DNA of 64,000 nt from Hymenobacter sublimis (lineage in GTDB: Bacteria; Bacteroidota; Bacteroidia; Cytophagales; Hymenobacteraceae). How positions within the stretch are numbered: position 1 is the first letter of the stretch; the number at the start of each line of letters is the position of its first letter. The translations under genes were made by a program, and so were the position numbers. Below the pieces are notes generated by a model. That model did no database searches, was not told the origin of the DNA, and saw nothing but the letters and a program-made list of their open reading frames with translations. The stretch is from assembly GCF_023101345.1 (NCBI RefSeq), contig NZ_CP095849.1, forward strand, positions 1-64,000, given 5' to 3'. Positions 23,872 to 32,833 of the stretch are shown piece by piece.

Positions 23872-24286
23872 GTCGGGGCAAAAACCAGAAAAATGCCGGT
23901 GGCCGGTAAATAGCATAGCGGGGTAATGGCGTGGAAAAGAATGCAACGAGGGTTCCGGGACGGCCGCAAAAGCGGCGTCCGGGAAATGACAGCCCGACCC
24001 GTCGGCTACAGGCAAGCCGCGGGCAACCGCAGCAGCTGCGGGGGGGTGTTTACCAGAAGGTTGGATTAGCTTCGATGCGGACCCACGAACAGGGCCGGGC
24101 GCTCGGAAATCGGCAGCGGCCGTCGAGCAGCGGGTGCCAGGGTCCGGCTTGCTCGCGGCAGCACGGACGGCGCATAAAAAGATGTAAACCCTGTATTCGT
24201 CTGCATGGGGAGCAGCTTGCTATGCCCGCAAAACTAAAGAATCAGACCATATTTTCGGGGAATTTCCTAGGCTAGCCGACTACCTG
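23872..24286. other. 415-bp stretch without a convincing gene
   Basis: Open frames here (for example one of 114 codons on the plus strand, 23931-24275) have Arg/Gln-rich, protein-unlike composition and no family signal. No RNA gene, inverted repeat of note or perfect -7 element was found. It probably contains the promoter of the small gene at 23656-23871. Confidence 0.5.
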
Positions 24287-26566
24287 CTACCGCTCGGGCC
24301 CGGCAGCGCGCTCGGTTAGGGCATTGGCCCCTATGCCGCTAGGCGCCAGACGGTGGCGCTCGGCCCGGTCGCCGGAATGTTCGTGCAGCTGTACGCCGGG
24401 CTGGCGGGCCACGTCGTCGAGGGCCGCACTGGCCCGGGCCAGGTTGGGCTGGTCGAGCCGGTAGCTGACTTCAATCTCGCTGTGGCGCTGGTGCGTGGTC
24501 GGGTCGGTGGCCGAGCGCAGCGAGCCGGTGTTCAGGCCGCCTTCGCGCAGCTGCTCGGCCACAGCTTCGGCCCGGCCGGGTGCGCCGGCTCGGGGCTCGG
24601 GCTCGTCAATGCGGACGATGGCTGTTTTGGTAACTGACTGCCCCGGGGGCAGGGCGGCCAGCTGGCGGCGCTCGGCCTGCTCGGCGGCATCTTCCCGCAG
24701 CGTCACCAGCGGGGACTTGTCGAGTGCATCCAGCGTCTGGCTGAGCTGACGCAGGCCGCCGGGGGTGGCGTGGGGCTGGTAGCGCACGTCGAGCTCGCTG
24801 CGCAGCTGGCCACTGGTGGGGTCTGCTTCCGCCCGCAGCTCCACCTGGGCACCGGCTTTGCGCAGCAGCTCGCGCATCTGCTGGGCCTGGCTGGGGGTAG
24901 CCTCGTCCGCCGGGGTAGGTTCAGTCACCGTAAGCTGGACCGCGCGCTGCAACGCCGGGTCGCCGCCGGCCGCGGCTACGGCCATCGTTGCGGCCTGGCG
25001 CTGCTGCTCAGCCTCGCGGCGCTGGGCTTCCGGGGAGCTGGCCTCCTGCTCCCGCCCGGCTTCGCGCTGCTGCGCCTGCTGGCGCTGCTCCTGTTGCTGC
25101 CGGGCGCGTTCCTGGCGCTGCTGCTCCTTGGCCAGCTCGTCGGCGCGGGCCTGTTGGGCGGCCTGCTCGCGGTTGAGGCCTTGGCTGAGCAGCTCCAGGT
25201 CGCGGTTGAAATCCTTGCTGATGGCGTACTCGGTGCGAATGAAGTTCTCGGGCTGGCGGCCGGGCTCGTGGGGCAGCCGCTCCAGCTGCCCGCGCTGCGT
25301 TTCCCGCTGGGCGTGGAGTGTGCGGGCCAGCTCTTCGAGGGCGTGGCTGTCGGCATTGGGAACCACCAGCCGCACCACAGTCTGCTGCCGGGTGGCCCGC
25401 TGCACCTCCAGCGCCACGGCTTCATCCGCCGAAGGCCGCAATTGCTGCACCTGGGCGGTGAGTTGGGTCAGGTGTTCGGTGCCCTCGGCGCGGGTGGCGT
25501 GGTGAAACTCCACGCGCAGGGCCGTGTGGTACTTGCCGGCGGCCGTGGCGTGCCACTCCACCGGGCGGGGCGCCTCGTCATAAGCGACCTGACCGTCGGC
25601 TACTTCGCGGGCCCGCCGCGGGGCCTGCAGCTCGTTGAGGTAATTGATGTTGAAGCGCCGGCCGGCGGCGTCATTGTCGTTGGCCAGCACCACTTCCTTG
25701 GGCTCCTGCTTGTCGATAAGCTTTTGAATCAGCTCCACCTGCCGCTCGGTGACGGTGCCGCTGGTAGCCACGTAGAGCGTGTTGGGCTGCCCTTCGGCGC
25801 CGCGGTGGTGCAGCTGGTGGTAGCTCATGGCATCCACCGGGCTCTCCGACACGACCAGGCGCTGCACCGGGGTATCCTTGCCTTCGGTGGGGTGCGACAC
25901 CCACACCCCGGTCTTGGGCAGCTGCAGCAGGTGCTTGTAGTCGTCGTTGCGCTGCTCCACGGTGGCAATGCCGTGCTCGTTGTACAGGGGAAAGGCTGTG
26001 TTACGGAAGTTTCCCTGCTGGCTGGTGAATACCCGTCCCTGAAAAGCCGGGCTGTCAATGGTTTCATCCGAGAGGTGGCGGTGGTGCAGGTAGCTGCGGT
26101 CCGTCAGGGCAGCATGGGTGCCCATCACGGCGGCGACGAGCCGGGCCCGGCGTTCGGCCTCGGTTTCCACCTCCGCCGGCTCGCCGGGCCTGGGCGCGTA
26201 GGCTGCCGGGGTGGGCGGTGGGGGAGAAGTGGCCGCCTGCATTCCCTGCTCGGGCTCGCCCAGGTATTGCCGCAGGGTCTGGCGCACCTGGCCCAGCGTC
26301 TGATTTTCGCGGGTTTTTACGAAGTCGATGATGGAGCCCGAATCCCGGTCGTCGCCGGGGTTCAGGTACACCTGGTGGTCGCCTTTGCGGGAAACGATGA
26401 GCATCTCGCCGTCCTTTTCGAGCTGGTGCCAGTGGCCACGGGGGCCGGCTTTTTTCACGTCGTAGCCGTGGCGCCGGGTGGCGTAGTCTACCAGGTCAAT
26501 GGATTGCTTGAAGCGGTTGAGCTCCTGGGGGTCGTTTTCGCGCGGAGTAGGAGAGGCTGCGGGCAT
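24287..26566 (-). CDS. Toprim/DUF3991 plasmid protein (primase-like) with long coiled-coil tail
   Basis: This protein has 759 residues. The N-terminal DUF3991-like part (IDLVDYATRRHGYDVKKAGP, GDHQVYLNPGDDRDSGSIID) is the degenerate zinc-finger equivalent of primases. The Toprim domain shows RLVVSESPVDAMSYHQ (the Glu motif) and EVVLANDNDAAGRRFN (the DxD motif), which bind metal for nucleotidyl transfer. A Gln/Arg/Glu-rich coiled coil covers about residues 455-540. The last 200 residues contain two copies of one unit: VELRAEADPTSGQLRSELDV and later LRSATDPTTHQRHSEIEVSY, each followed by an AER-x-x-LA end. Such proteins prime the transferred strand on arrival. It stands alone on the minus strand, ahead of two tandem paralogues. 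Confidence 0.82.
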   Translation of the reverse strand: MPAASPTPRENDPQELNRFKQSIDLVDYATRRHGYDVKKAGPRGHWHQLEKDGEMLIVSRKGDHQVYLNPGDDRDSGSIIDFVKTRENQTLGQVRQTLRQYLGEPEQGMQAATSPPPPTPAAYAPRPGEPAEVETEAERRARLVAAVMGTHAALTDRSYLHHRHLSDETIDSPAFQGRVFTSQQGNFRNTAFPLYNEHGIATVEQRNDDYKHLLQLPKTGVWVSHPTEGKDTPVQRLVVSESPVDAMSYHQLHHRGAEGQPNTLYVATSGTVTERQVELIQKLIDKQEPKEVVLANDNDAAGRRFNINYLNELQAPRRAREVADGQVAYDEAPRPVEWHATAAGKYHTALRVEFHHATRAEGTEHLTQLTAQVQQLRPSADEAVALEVQRATRQQTVVRLVVPNADSHALEELARTLHAQRETQRGQLERLPHEPGRQPENFIRTEYAISKDFNRDLELLSQGLNREQAAQQARADELAKEQQRQERARQQQEQRQQAQQREAGREQEASSPEAQRREAEQQRQAATMAVAAAGGDPALQRAVQLTVTEPTPADEATPSQAQQMRELLRKAGAQVELRAEADPTSGQLRSELDVRYQPHATPGGLRQLSQTLDALDKSPLVTLREDAAEQAERRQLAALPPGQSVTKTAIVRIDEPEPRAGAPGRAEAVAEQLREGGLNTGSLRSATDPTTHQRHSEIEVSYRLDQPNLARASAALDDVARQPGVQLHEHSGDRAERHRLAPSGIGANALTERAAGPER

Positions 26567-26666
26567 AAGAGTGATAGAAAAGGGTACAGAAACGGGTACA
26601 GACGAGCCGCACCGCCGGCATCCGGGGTGGGGAGTACATCCTGAAGGCAGTAGGGAAGAAGAGGCG

Positions 26667-27062
26667 CTAGCTCACCAGCTGCTCGTGGGCGGCCAGCTGC
26701 TCGCGCAGGGTGGCCAGCAAGGCAGCGTCGGAAAAGAGGTAGTGCTCGCAGAGCTGCCCACCTACCGGCAGGCGCACCAGCTCCGTCTCAAAGCCGAACA
26801 CCCGCAGGTGTTTCTGTACGAGGCGGTATTCCTCGCGCTGCAGGCTGCCCGTTTTCAGGCCCACGCTGGTCGTGTAGGGAAAGCCGAAGGCGTTGCAGGT
26901 GGCGCGCAGGCCCCCGTGGGGCAGGCTGCGCAGGCGCAGCTGCACGTAGCGACGGGCCTCGTCGTAGGGGATGGCCAGGGCCGGGTCGGGCAGCAGGCGG
27001 GCCAGGCAGGCCGCCACAGGCGCGGGTTTCGCCTTGGGGCGGGAAGCAACGGTAGCAGGCAT
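26667..27062 (-). CDS. Uncharacterised protein, first of a paralogous pair (131 aa)
   Basis: This protein and the next gene align over about 100 residues: LPDPALAIPYDEARRYVQLR matches FPDPALIVSYATVLRYIRHR, then LPHGGLRATCNAFGFPY matches LLHGQLKPWAQQHKFNY, and FGFETELVRLPV matches FQFPTELLRIIV. Both end with a short F/L-rich strand and a helix. The pattern suggests a compact helical DNA-binding-like fold, but no family was recognised. There is no signal or metal motif. It lies 46 bp downstream of its paralogue and shares the operon with the Toprim gene. Confidence 0.6.
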   Translation of the reverse strand: MPATVASRPKAKPAPVAACLARLLPDPALAIPYDEARRYVQLRLRSLPHGGLRATCNAFGFPYTTSVGLKTGSLQREEYRLVQKHLRVFGFETELVRLPVGGQLCEHYLFSDAALLATLREQLAAHEQLVS

Positions 27063-27107
27063 AGCAAAAAGGGCAACGTGGGAGCGAAAAGGCTCCGGGC
27101 CTTTCCG

Positions 27108-27524
27108 CTAGTTAGGAGGTGAAGGTGGAGACGCCGGGGCGTCGAATGGTGGGTTGTCGAACAGGTTGAGCTCGGCCTTGAACCGGGTCAGGCTCTCGGG
27201 CGAGGTGAACAGGAAAAAGTGGCGGCGCGACTGGTGCACGATGATGCGCAGCAGTTCGGTGGGAAACTGGAAGTGGGCCATCAGGCGCTGCAGCAGCACG
27301 GCCTGGGTTTCCTCCTCCAGCTTCTTGATTTCAATCAGCCGGGCGTAGTTGAACTTGTGCTGCTGGGCCCAGGGCTTGAGCTGCCCGTGCAGCAGCGTGT
27401 TGAGGCGGTGGCGGATATAGCGCAGAACAGTGGCATAGGAAACAATGAGCGCGGGGTCGGGAAACCCCGCGTTGACCGGCTCGATGGGAGGGGCAGCCGG
27501 GGGAGTGGGTACAGAGGTGGTCAT
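27108..27524 (-). CDS. Uncharacterised protein, second of a paralogous pair (138 aa)
   Basis: The start MTTSVPTPPAAPPIEPVNAG at 27524 is preferred over an upstream Met at 27575, which would add a Cys/His stretch unlike the paralogue. The protein has a Pro-rich leader, the shared core described for the gene at 26667 (PDPAL...RYI...RL...LHG...F.Y...TELLR) and a Pro-rich tail. Conservation of the core with different ends suggests two subunits of one complex or two related regulators. It is the first gene of a minus-strand unit divergent from the transfer operon. Confidence 0.6.
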   Translation of the reverse strand: MTTSVPTPPAAPPIEPVNAGFPDPALIVSYATVLRYIRHRLNTLLHGQLKPWAQQHKFNYARLIEIKKLEEETQAVLLQRLMAHFQFPTELLRIIVHQSRRHFFLFTSPESLTRFKAELNLFDNPPFDAPASPPSPPN

Positions 27525-27673
27525 GCAGCAGCAATAAGGGGCGTGCAAGGTAACAAACCAGCCGGCCGCGTGCACTACCCGATTGCTGTCGGTACATGGC
27601 TACGCCGGGCTTACCATCTAGTGACCCCAAAGCTTCGGCATAGCTGCTTCAAAACTTCTGCAAAACCAGAACT

Positions 27674-27694
27674 TATACGGAAGTGCTCCGTATA
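27674..27694. promoter_or_regulatory. Inverted repeat in the divergent promoter region of the transfer operon
   Basis: TATACGGA-AGTGC-TCCGTATA, 8-bp perfect arms with a 5-bp spacer, lies between the paralogue gene (minus) and the first transfer gene (plus), about 50 bp before the latter. It is a candidate operator for control of transfer, possibly by one of the paralogous proteins. Confidence 0.55.
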
Positions 27695-27741
27695 GTTGCC
27701 GCAATTGCTCATAAAAAACTTCGGCCTTTCGCTTGAAATCG

Positions 27742-28239
27742 ATGCTGTGGTTGCTGCTTTTGCTGCTGATGGCGGCGCTGGGGGTACTCTGGTGGCGCTT
27801 CGCTATGCCGGCCAGTGCCGGGGCCGCCGTGGTTCCGCCGCCCCTGAAAGGCAACCATCCCTCGCTGCGCACCCGGCACTACCGGCTGGCCGACTTCCAC
27901 CCGGCGCCCCTGGTGGTGCCAGAGGTGGCGCCTAGTACCAATGAGGAAGTGACGCCACCAGAGCCCGCTGAAACCCTGCTTCCGACGGCCGAAGTGGCGG
28001 CAGAAGCGGCGCCCACGCCAGCGGCTGTACCGGACGATAGCGAAGCCATACCCGCCCCTGCCGAGGCCGGCCGCTTACCGGAGGGCGCCCTGCACAACTA
28101 CCTCTCGGCACCGGCGCCCACGGCCACGGACGAGCACAACCGCGGCGTGGAGCTCACCGCCGCCCAGCGCCGCGCCAAGATGCGCGAGCTGATGAGCACG
28201 GCCCTGGAAAACCGGCGCACCGCCCCGGCTACTGCATAA
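27742..28239 (+). CDS. Membrane-anchored Pro/Ala-rich protein heading the transfer operon
   Basis: This protein of 165 residues starts MLWLLLLLLMAALGVLWWRF; ATG 27742 is preferred over a TTG 9 bp earlier. After this membrane anchor comes a Pro/Ala/Glu-rich periplasmic-type region and a C-terminal helix (ELTAAQRRAKMRELMSTALE). It matches no family I know. It is the first gene of the transfer operon, 55 bp before the pilin gene. Its shape, one membrane helix plus an extended spacer, is like several accessory proteins of mating-pair formation. The role is unknown. Confidence 0.6.
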   Translation: MLWLLLLLLMAALGVLWWRFAMPASAGAAVVPPPLKGNHPSLRTRHYRLADFHPAPLVVPEVAPSTNEEVTPPEPAETLLPTAEVAAEAAPTPAAVPDDSEAIPAPAEAGRLPEGALHNYLSAPAPTATDEHNRGVELTAAQRRAKMRELMSTALENRRTAPATA

Positions 28240-28294
28240 GGCCCTCAACCCTGCTTTTCACCTTTTCCCATTCCTTCCACCTATTTCCTTTTCC

Positions 28295-28714
28295 ATGCAA
28301 ACTCCCTTGCTCACGCGCCTGCACCAGGGCGCTGCCCAGGTAGCTGCCGGAGGCCTGCGCCTGCTGGCAGCCGGCCACACCTATCAACCTTCCCGTGCGG
28401 AACGATTCGCCATGGCCCTGCTGCTGGCCACTTCCCCGGCCCTGGTATTCGGGCAGGCCGGCGCCGGCGGACGCGCCGTGGGCGCCCTGCGCAGCGTGCA
28501 AACCATTGTCATCAGCATCGTGCAGGTGCTCTTCATCATCGTGCTGGCCATCGGCCTGGTGCGCGTCGTGCAGAAGTTTATCAGCGGCGCCCCCGACGCG
28601 CTCGGGGCCCTGGGCTGGCTCATGGGCGGTGTCATCCTCTGGTTTGGCTTCAACTACTTCAAGGAAGACCTGGCCAGCGCCATGGGCGGCGGTGAAGGCG
28701 GGGTTACGCCCTAA
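28295..28714 (+). CDS. traE: Conjugal transfer protein TraE (DUF4134, VirB2-like)
   Basis: This protein has 139 residues. A long leader ending near LLATSPALVFGQAGAGG precedes two membrane helices (VQTIVISIVQVLFIIVLAIG and LGALGWLMGGVILWFGFNYF) separated by the short basic loop RVVQKFISGAPDA, the pattern of Bacteroidota TraE, the VirB2 pilin equivalent. The mature subunit would form the conjugative pilus or channel. It lies 12 bp before the TraF gene. Confidence 0.85.
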   Translation: MQTPLLTRLHQGAAQVAAGGLRLLAAGHTYQPSRAERFAMALLLATSPALVFGQAGAGGRAVGALRSVQTIVISIVQVLFIIVLAIGLVRVVQKFISGAPDALGALGWLMGGVILWFGFNYFKEDLASAMGGGEGGVTP

Positions 28715-28726
28715 GCAAGCCGGCCC

Positions 28727-29074
28727 ATGCGTTCCTACAAAAGCATCGAGCGCCCCGCCCAGGTGCTGGGCATGAACCTGCCGGACCTGGGGCTGGTGGT
28801 GGGCCTGTTTCTGGCCGCCGTGCTGGCCATCGGCGTCGCGGGCCTGGTGGTTACCGTGCCACGCTTTCTCTACCTGCTGATTCTGGTCGTGCTAGTGGTG
28901 CTGCTCTACGCCCTGCGCTACCTGGCCAAGCACCGGCCCCCGGGCTTTCTGCTCAGCTGGCTTTCCTTCCACCGGCGGCAGCCGCGCCGCATCGCCCTGG
29001 GCCGCGCCCGGTCCGGGCCTTCGGCGAGCGGCCCCGCCGCTATTCCCACCCCGCATGAACATGTTTCCCACTAA
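28727..29074 (+). CDS. traF: Conjugal transfer protein TraF (DUF4133, VirB3-like)
   Basis: This protein has 115 residues. The N-terminus YKSIERPAQVLGMNLPDLGL is the family signature. Two close membrane helices follow (LVVGLFLAAVLAIGVAGLVV and YLLILVVLVVLLYALRYL), then a basic C-terminal tail. VirB3-like proteins sit in the inner membrane and tie the pilin machinery to the VirB4 ATPase. Its last 20 bases overlap the start of the VirB4-type gene, which fits translational coupling of partners. Confidence 0.85.
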   Translation: MRSYKSIERPAQVLGMNLPDLGLVVGLFLAAVLAIGVAGLVVTVPRFLYLLILVVLVVLLYALRYLAKHRPPGFLLSWLSFHRRQPRRIALGRARSGPSASGPAAIPTPHEHVSH

Positions 29075-31721
29075 GGCCGCTGACCGCACCGCGGCCCGCA
29101 CCGCTGATTTTGCGGACCTGCACCCGGCCTACGCCTTCCAGGACGACAAGGTCATCTATCGGGATGGCCGCGTGGGCGTCGGCTTCGTGCTCGAATGCCC
29201 CGAAATGGAGAGCTGGCAGGCCGAAGAGTTTGCCAACTTACAGTCGGCCCTGCTCGGCGCGCTGCGCACCCTGCCCGTGGGCACGGTGGTGCAAAAAACT
29301 GACATCTACTACGACCGTCCCTTTCAGAATACCGGCGGCGACGCCCGTCCCGGCTACTTTGAGGGCAAGATGAATGCCCACTTCGCCGAGCGGCTGGTGC
29401 TCTTCCACCGGGCGTACCTGTTCATCTCCTTCGCCCCCTCGGACGAAGCCAAGCCCGTAAGGCCGAATGCCCTGAGCGCCCTGGTGAACCGCGCCGGCGA
29501 GAAGCTGGCCAAGAACCCGTTTGCCGGCGTCGTGCAAACCCTGGACACAGCCGAGCGCATCGCCACCGAGCTGCTGCAAAGCCTGCGCGGCCTCGGGGGC
29601 CTGGACTACCGCCGACTCAATCAAGCCCAGTTGCCGCAGGTCTTCACCCAGTACTTCAACCTGGAGTTCGACCAGCAGCCCGCCGGGCTGACCCGCGAAA
29701 TCAGCAACGTGCCGGGCGCCTTCACCGTGGGCGAAAACCGCGTGAGCATCGTCTCGCTGGTGGGGCAGGGGAGTGAGGCCCACCCCGCCGTCCGCAACGG
29801 CTACGGGGTCACCTCGCCCATGCTCTACCCGCTGACGGCGTTTCTCTCCTGCCCGCACGTGCTCACGCAGGCGCTGCTGATTCAGGACTCCCGCGCCGAG
29901 CTAAAAAGCCTCGACAACGACAAGAAAATTAACAACTCGCTTTCCTTCCTGGCCACGCAGGACAACCACCTGCGGGCGGCCGAGATTGACGAGTTCACCG
30001 CCGAGGTCCGCTCGGGCAGCAAGCAGGTCGTGGGCCTGCACCTGTCGGTGCTGCTCTGGGACGTGGACGACCAGGCCCGGCGCGAGCACGTGGAAAAGAC
30101 CACGGCGGCCTTCCGGTCCATCTTCGGCGCCGAAGCCGTAGTGGAAAGCTACCTGACCTTGCCGCTGTTCTTTGGCCTAGCCCCCGGCAATGCCTACCAG
30201 GTGCCCGACCGCTGGCTGACCACCTCGGCCGACCGCGCGGCCTGCTATTTCCACTGGACCACGACGTACCGGCCCGAGCCCACGGGCGAGTACCTGTGTG
30301 ACCGGTTCCGCAACCTGGTCAAGGTAAACCTGTTCAACACCGACCTCGACAACCAGAACGCCCTGGTCATCGGCCCCTCGGGCTCGGGAAAGAGCTACAC
30401 CTTCGGCAACTTCATCGTGCAGCGCTACGAGCGCGGCGCCCGCCAGATTATCATCGACATCGGGGGCACCTACCGCAACGTGTTCCAGAGCCTGACGGGG
30501 CCGGACTTCGAGAACACCTACTTCGAGTACGACCCGCAAAACCCGATTGAGTTCAACCCCTTCCTGCTCCCACGCGAAGGGGAAAACGGCCCCTGGCACT
30601 ACTCCGACGAGAAGCTTAACTTCCACCTGGCCCTGCTGGCCGCCCTCTGGAAGGGCGGCAAGGACCGGGCCCTAAGCAAGAGTGAGCGCACCATTCTTTC
30701 GCGCTTTCTCACCGGCTACTACCACGATTTGAACCAGCACGAGCGGCTGGGCCAGTCGGACGAGGAGTTTCCGGGAATGGAAAGCTTTTATAAGTACGTG
30801 CAGCGCTTCGACCAGTGGATGCGGGCCGAAACGCCCGCGCCAGGGGAGGGCGACGCCACGGATGAAAGCATCGCGGTGCTGGCTCTGCAGCGGGCCCAGT
30901 ACCAGACCGACATGAAGTACATCGACATGCACGAGTTCTTCCTCGTGCTGGGCGAGTTCGTGTCGGGCGGGCGCTACGCCAAAGTGCTCAACTCCACCCG
31001 CGAGGCCCAGCTGAGCCAGTACCCGCTTATCTGCTTTGACCTGGCCCGGGTAAAAACGGACCCCACGCTCTACCCGGTGGTGGCCATGCTCATCACCGAG
31101 CTGAGCCTGGACCTTTTCCGGCAATTTCCCGATGCCGTGAAGTACATCGCCCTCGACGAGGCCTGGGCGCTGCTCTCGGGCGTGCTCGAGGAGTTCATCG
31201 TCTCGATGTACCGCACCATCCGCAAAACCAACGGCTCCATCACCATCATCACCCAGGGCATTCAGGAAATCATCGACTCGCCCATCGGCTACACGCTGAT
31301 TGATAACTCCAGCACCAAAATCATCCTGCGCCACTCCAACGAGGCATCCTTAAACCGCCTGCAGGCGCCGCTAGGTCTCACCGGGCACGAGATGGATTTG
31401 ATTCGCTCGGTGCGCTCCACCGACTCGTTCCGGGAGTTCTTCATCAAGCAGGGCGCCCAGGCCAAGGTGTATGCGCTGGAAGCTTCGCCCCAGCTCGACG
31501 CCGTGCTCACCTCGCGGCCCGCCGAGCGCAACTACCTCAACCAGCTTGTGCGCCACTACCAGCGCCAGCGGCCGGTGGAAGTGCGCGACGCGCTGGGCAA
31601 CCTGGTGCGCGACGCCGACGGGCGGCCCACCTACACCACCGTCACCGAGCAGCGGCTGGACTTCGCCGTCGACCAGTTCGTGGAAGAAAAGCGCAAGCGC
31701 AAGGGGGCGCTGTCGGCATGA
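29055..31721 (+). CDS. traG: TraG-family conjugation ATPase (VirB4-like)
   Basis: This ATPase of 888 residues powers pilus assembly and substrate transfer. The N-terminal half contains the family region DKVIYRDGRVGVGFVLECPE. The Walker A motif GPSGSGKSYTFGNF is at about residues 440-453 and Walker B YIALDEAWALLSG at about 695. ITIITQGIQEIIDSP and the late SSTKIILRHSN are the usual downstream motifs. Size and motif spacing are as in Bacteroidota conjugative TraG. The gene overlaps both neighbours (20 bp with traF, 4 bp with traJ), the tightest part of the operon. Confidence 0.93.
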   Translation: MNMFPTKAADRTAARTADFADLHPAYAFQDDKVIYRDGRVGVGFVLECPEMESWQAEEFANLQSALLGALRTLPVGTVVQKTDIYYDRPFQNTGGDARPGYFEGKMNAHFAERLVLFHRAYLFISFAPSDEAKPVRPNALSALVNRAGEKLAKNPFAGVVQTLDTAERIATELLQSLRGLGGLDYRRLNQAQLPQVFTQYFNLEFDQQPAGLTREISNVPGAFTVGENRVSIVSLVGQGSEAHPAVRNGYGVTSPMLYPLTAFLSCPHVLTQALLIQDSRAELKSLDNDKKINNSLSFLATQDNHLRAAEIDEFTAEVRSGSKQVVGLHLSVLLWDVDDQARREHVEKTTAAFRSIFGAEAVVESYLTLPLFFGLAPGNAYQVPDRWLTTSADRAACYFHWTTTYRPEPTGEYLCDRFRNLVKVNLFNTDLDNQNALVIGPSGSGKSYTFGNFIVQRYERGARQIIIDIGGTYRNVFQSLTGPDFENTYFEYDPQNPIEFNPFLLPREGENGPWHYSDEKLNFHLALLAALWKGGKDRALSKSERTILSRFLTGYYHDLNQHERLGQSDEEFPGMESFYKYVQRFDQWMRAETPAPGEGDATDESIAVLALQRAQYQTDMKYIDMHEFFLVLGEFVSGGRYAKVLNSTREAQLSQYPLICFDLARVKTDPTLYPVVAMLITELSLDLFRQFPDAVKYIALDEAWALLSGVLEEFIVSMYRTIRKTNGSITIITQGIQEIIDSPIGYTLIDNSSTKIILRHSNEASLNRLQAPLGLTGHEMDLIRSVRSTDSFREFFIKQGAQAKVYALEASPQLDAVLTSRPAERNYLNQLVRHYQRQRPVEVRDALGNLVRDADGRPTYTTVTEQRLDFAVDQFVEEKRKRKGALSA

Positions 31722-32821
31722 GCGGGCCGCTATTTCTGCTGGTCGGCATGGACCTGGACACCGACTTTATCACGGCCGCCGACGGGGCCCTGCGCAAGGT
31801 GCTGCAGGCCTGCCAGCTCTACCTGATTCCGCCTTTCCTATCGGTAGCCCTGCTCTACACCGTGGGCCGCGGCTACCTGCAGGGTGGGCAGCTGCGCATG
31901 GATTTCTCGCCCCTGCTCAAGGCCTTGTTCGTGTACTTCATCCTGTTCTTTTACCGGGACTTCATGGACTTGATTGGCGGGGCCATCGGGGCGTTTTCAA
32001 GCCTGGTAGCTCCAGACGAGCCGGGCTTCATCGCTCAGTCCTTGCGAAGCCTGACAAACCCGGCCGGCTCGCCGGCAATTCAACCAGACCAGGCTACTAA
32101 TACCGCGGGGTTTGTGAACGAGCAGATAAGCAACATCTCCTCCACCTTCGATAAGCTCACCCGGTTCTCGCTTATCAACCTGCTCACCGAGCTATTTACC
32201 ACCAGTACCGTGGCGCTGATTCGGCAGCTACTGGTCATGATTCGCCAGTACATCGTCGCCTTTTTGTACGTGGGCGGCCCGATTGCTATCTGCCTCTCGG
32301 CTTTGCCACCCTTCGCACAGCTCGGTAAGCAGTGGCTGCAGAGTTTCATGGCCGTGCAGTTCTGGTCCCTGACCTACTCGCTGCTGGACACCATCTACGC
32401 GAACTACGCGGCCACCCGCCCGGGCACTGGTAATGTGCTCATGCCCACGGGCCTGACGCCAAGTGCTTACGCCGATGATTTAACCTACCTGATTAACTCT
32501 ATCGGCTTCGTCATCCTCTACTGCATGGTGCCCTGGCTGACGAGCTTCCTTATCGGCTCCTCAGCGGTGCAGGGCTTCGTGGGCATGTTCACCGGGGCCG
32601 TAGCCGGGGCTGCTGGGGCAGTTAGCGGGGTGGTGTTCCCCGGCGCCTACGGCGGAGGGGCAAGCGGCGCGCTAGGTCGCAAAATGGGCTTCGGACCAGA
32701 CAAATCGGGCGGAGGCAGTTCCGGTGGGTCCTCGGCCAGCGCTTCAGCGCCATCCGCCTCGTCAGAGTTGCCCACTATGTCCTCAGCCGATTCGGGCGCG
32801 CCAACGCGCCGTCGGCGCTAA
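31718..32821 (+). CDS. traJ: TraJ-like polytopic channel protein (VirB6/TrbL-like)
   Basis: This inner-membrane protein of 367 residues has about six membrane helices between residues 30 and 310. The region GFVNEQISNISSTFDKLTRF starts a central periplasmic loop, and the segment QLGKQWLQSFMAVQFWSLTY is typical of TraJ. The last 60 residues are Gly/Ser-rich and end TRRRR. VirB6-type proteins form the DNA path through the inner membrane. Start and previous stop overlap as ATGA. Confidence 0.82.
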   Translation: MSGPLFLLVGMDLDTDFITAADGALRKVLQACQLYLIPPFLSVALLYTVGRGYLQGGQLRMDFSPLLKALFVYFILFFYRDFMDLIGGAIGAFSSLVAPDEPGFIAQSLRSLTNPAGSPAIQPDQATNTAGFVNEQISNISSTFDKLTRFSLINLLTELFTTSTVALIRQLLVMIRQYIVAFLYVGGPIAICLSALPPFAQLGKQWLQSFMAVQFWSLTYSLLDTIYANYAATRPGTGNVLMPTGLTPSAYADDLTYLINSIGFVILYCMVPWLTSFLIGSSAVQGFVGMFTGAVAGAAGAVSGVVFPGAYGGGASGALGRKMGFGPDKSGGGSSGGSSASASAPSASSELPTMSSADSGAPTRRRR

Positions 32822-32833
32822 CCCTTATTTCCA

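Noticed and set aside
23931..24275. 114-codon plus-strand frame
   Set aside because: Composition is unlike a folded protein, and it has no neighbours in the same direction, no promoter and no known family.
24770..26644. 624-codon plus-strand frame opposite the Toprim gene
   Set aside because: It is antisense to a gene with clear Toprim motifs and shows leucine/glycine-rich composition without a recognisable domain.
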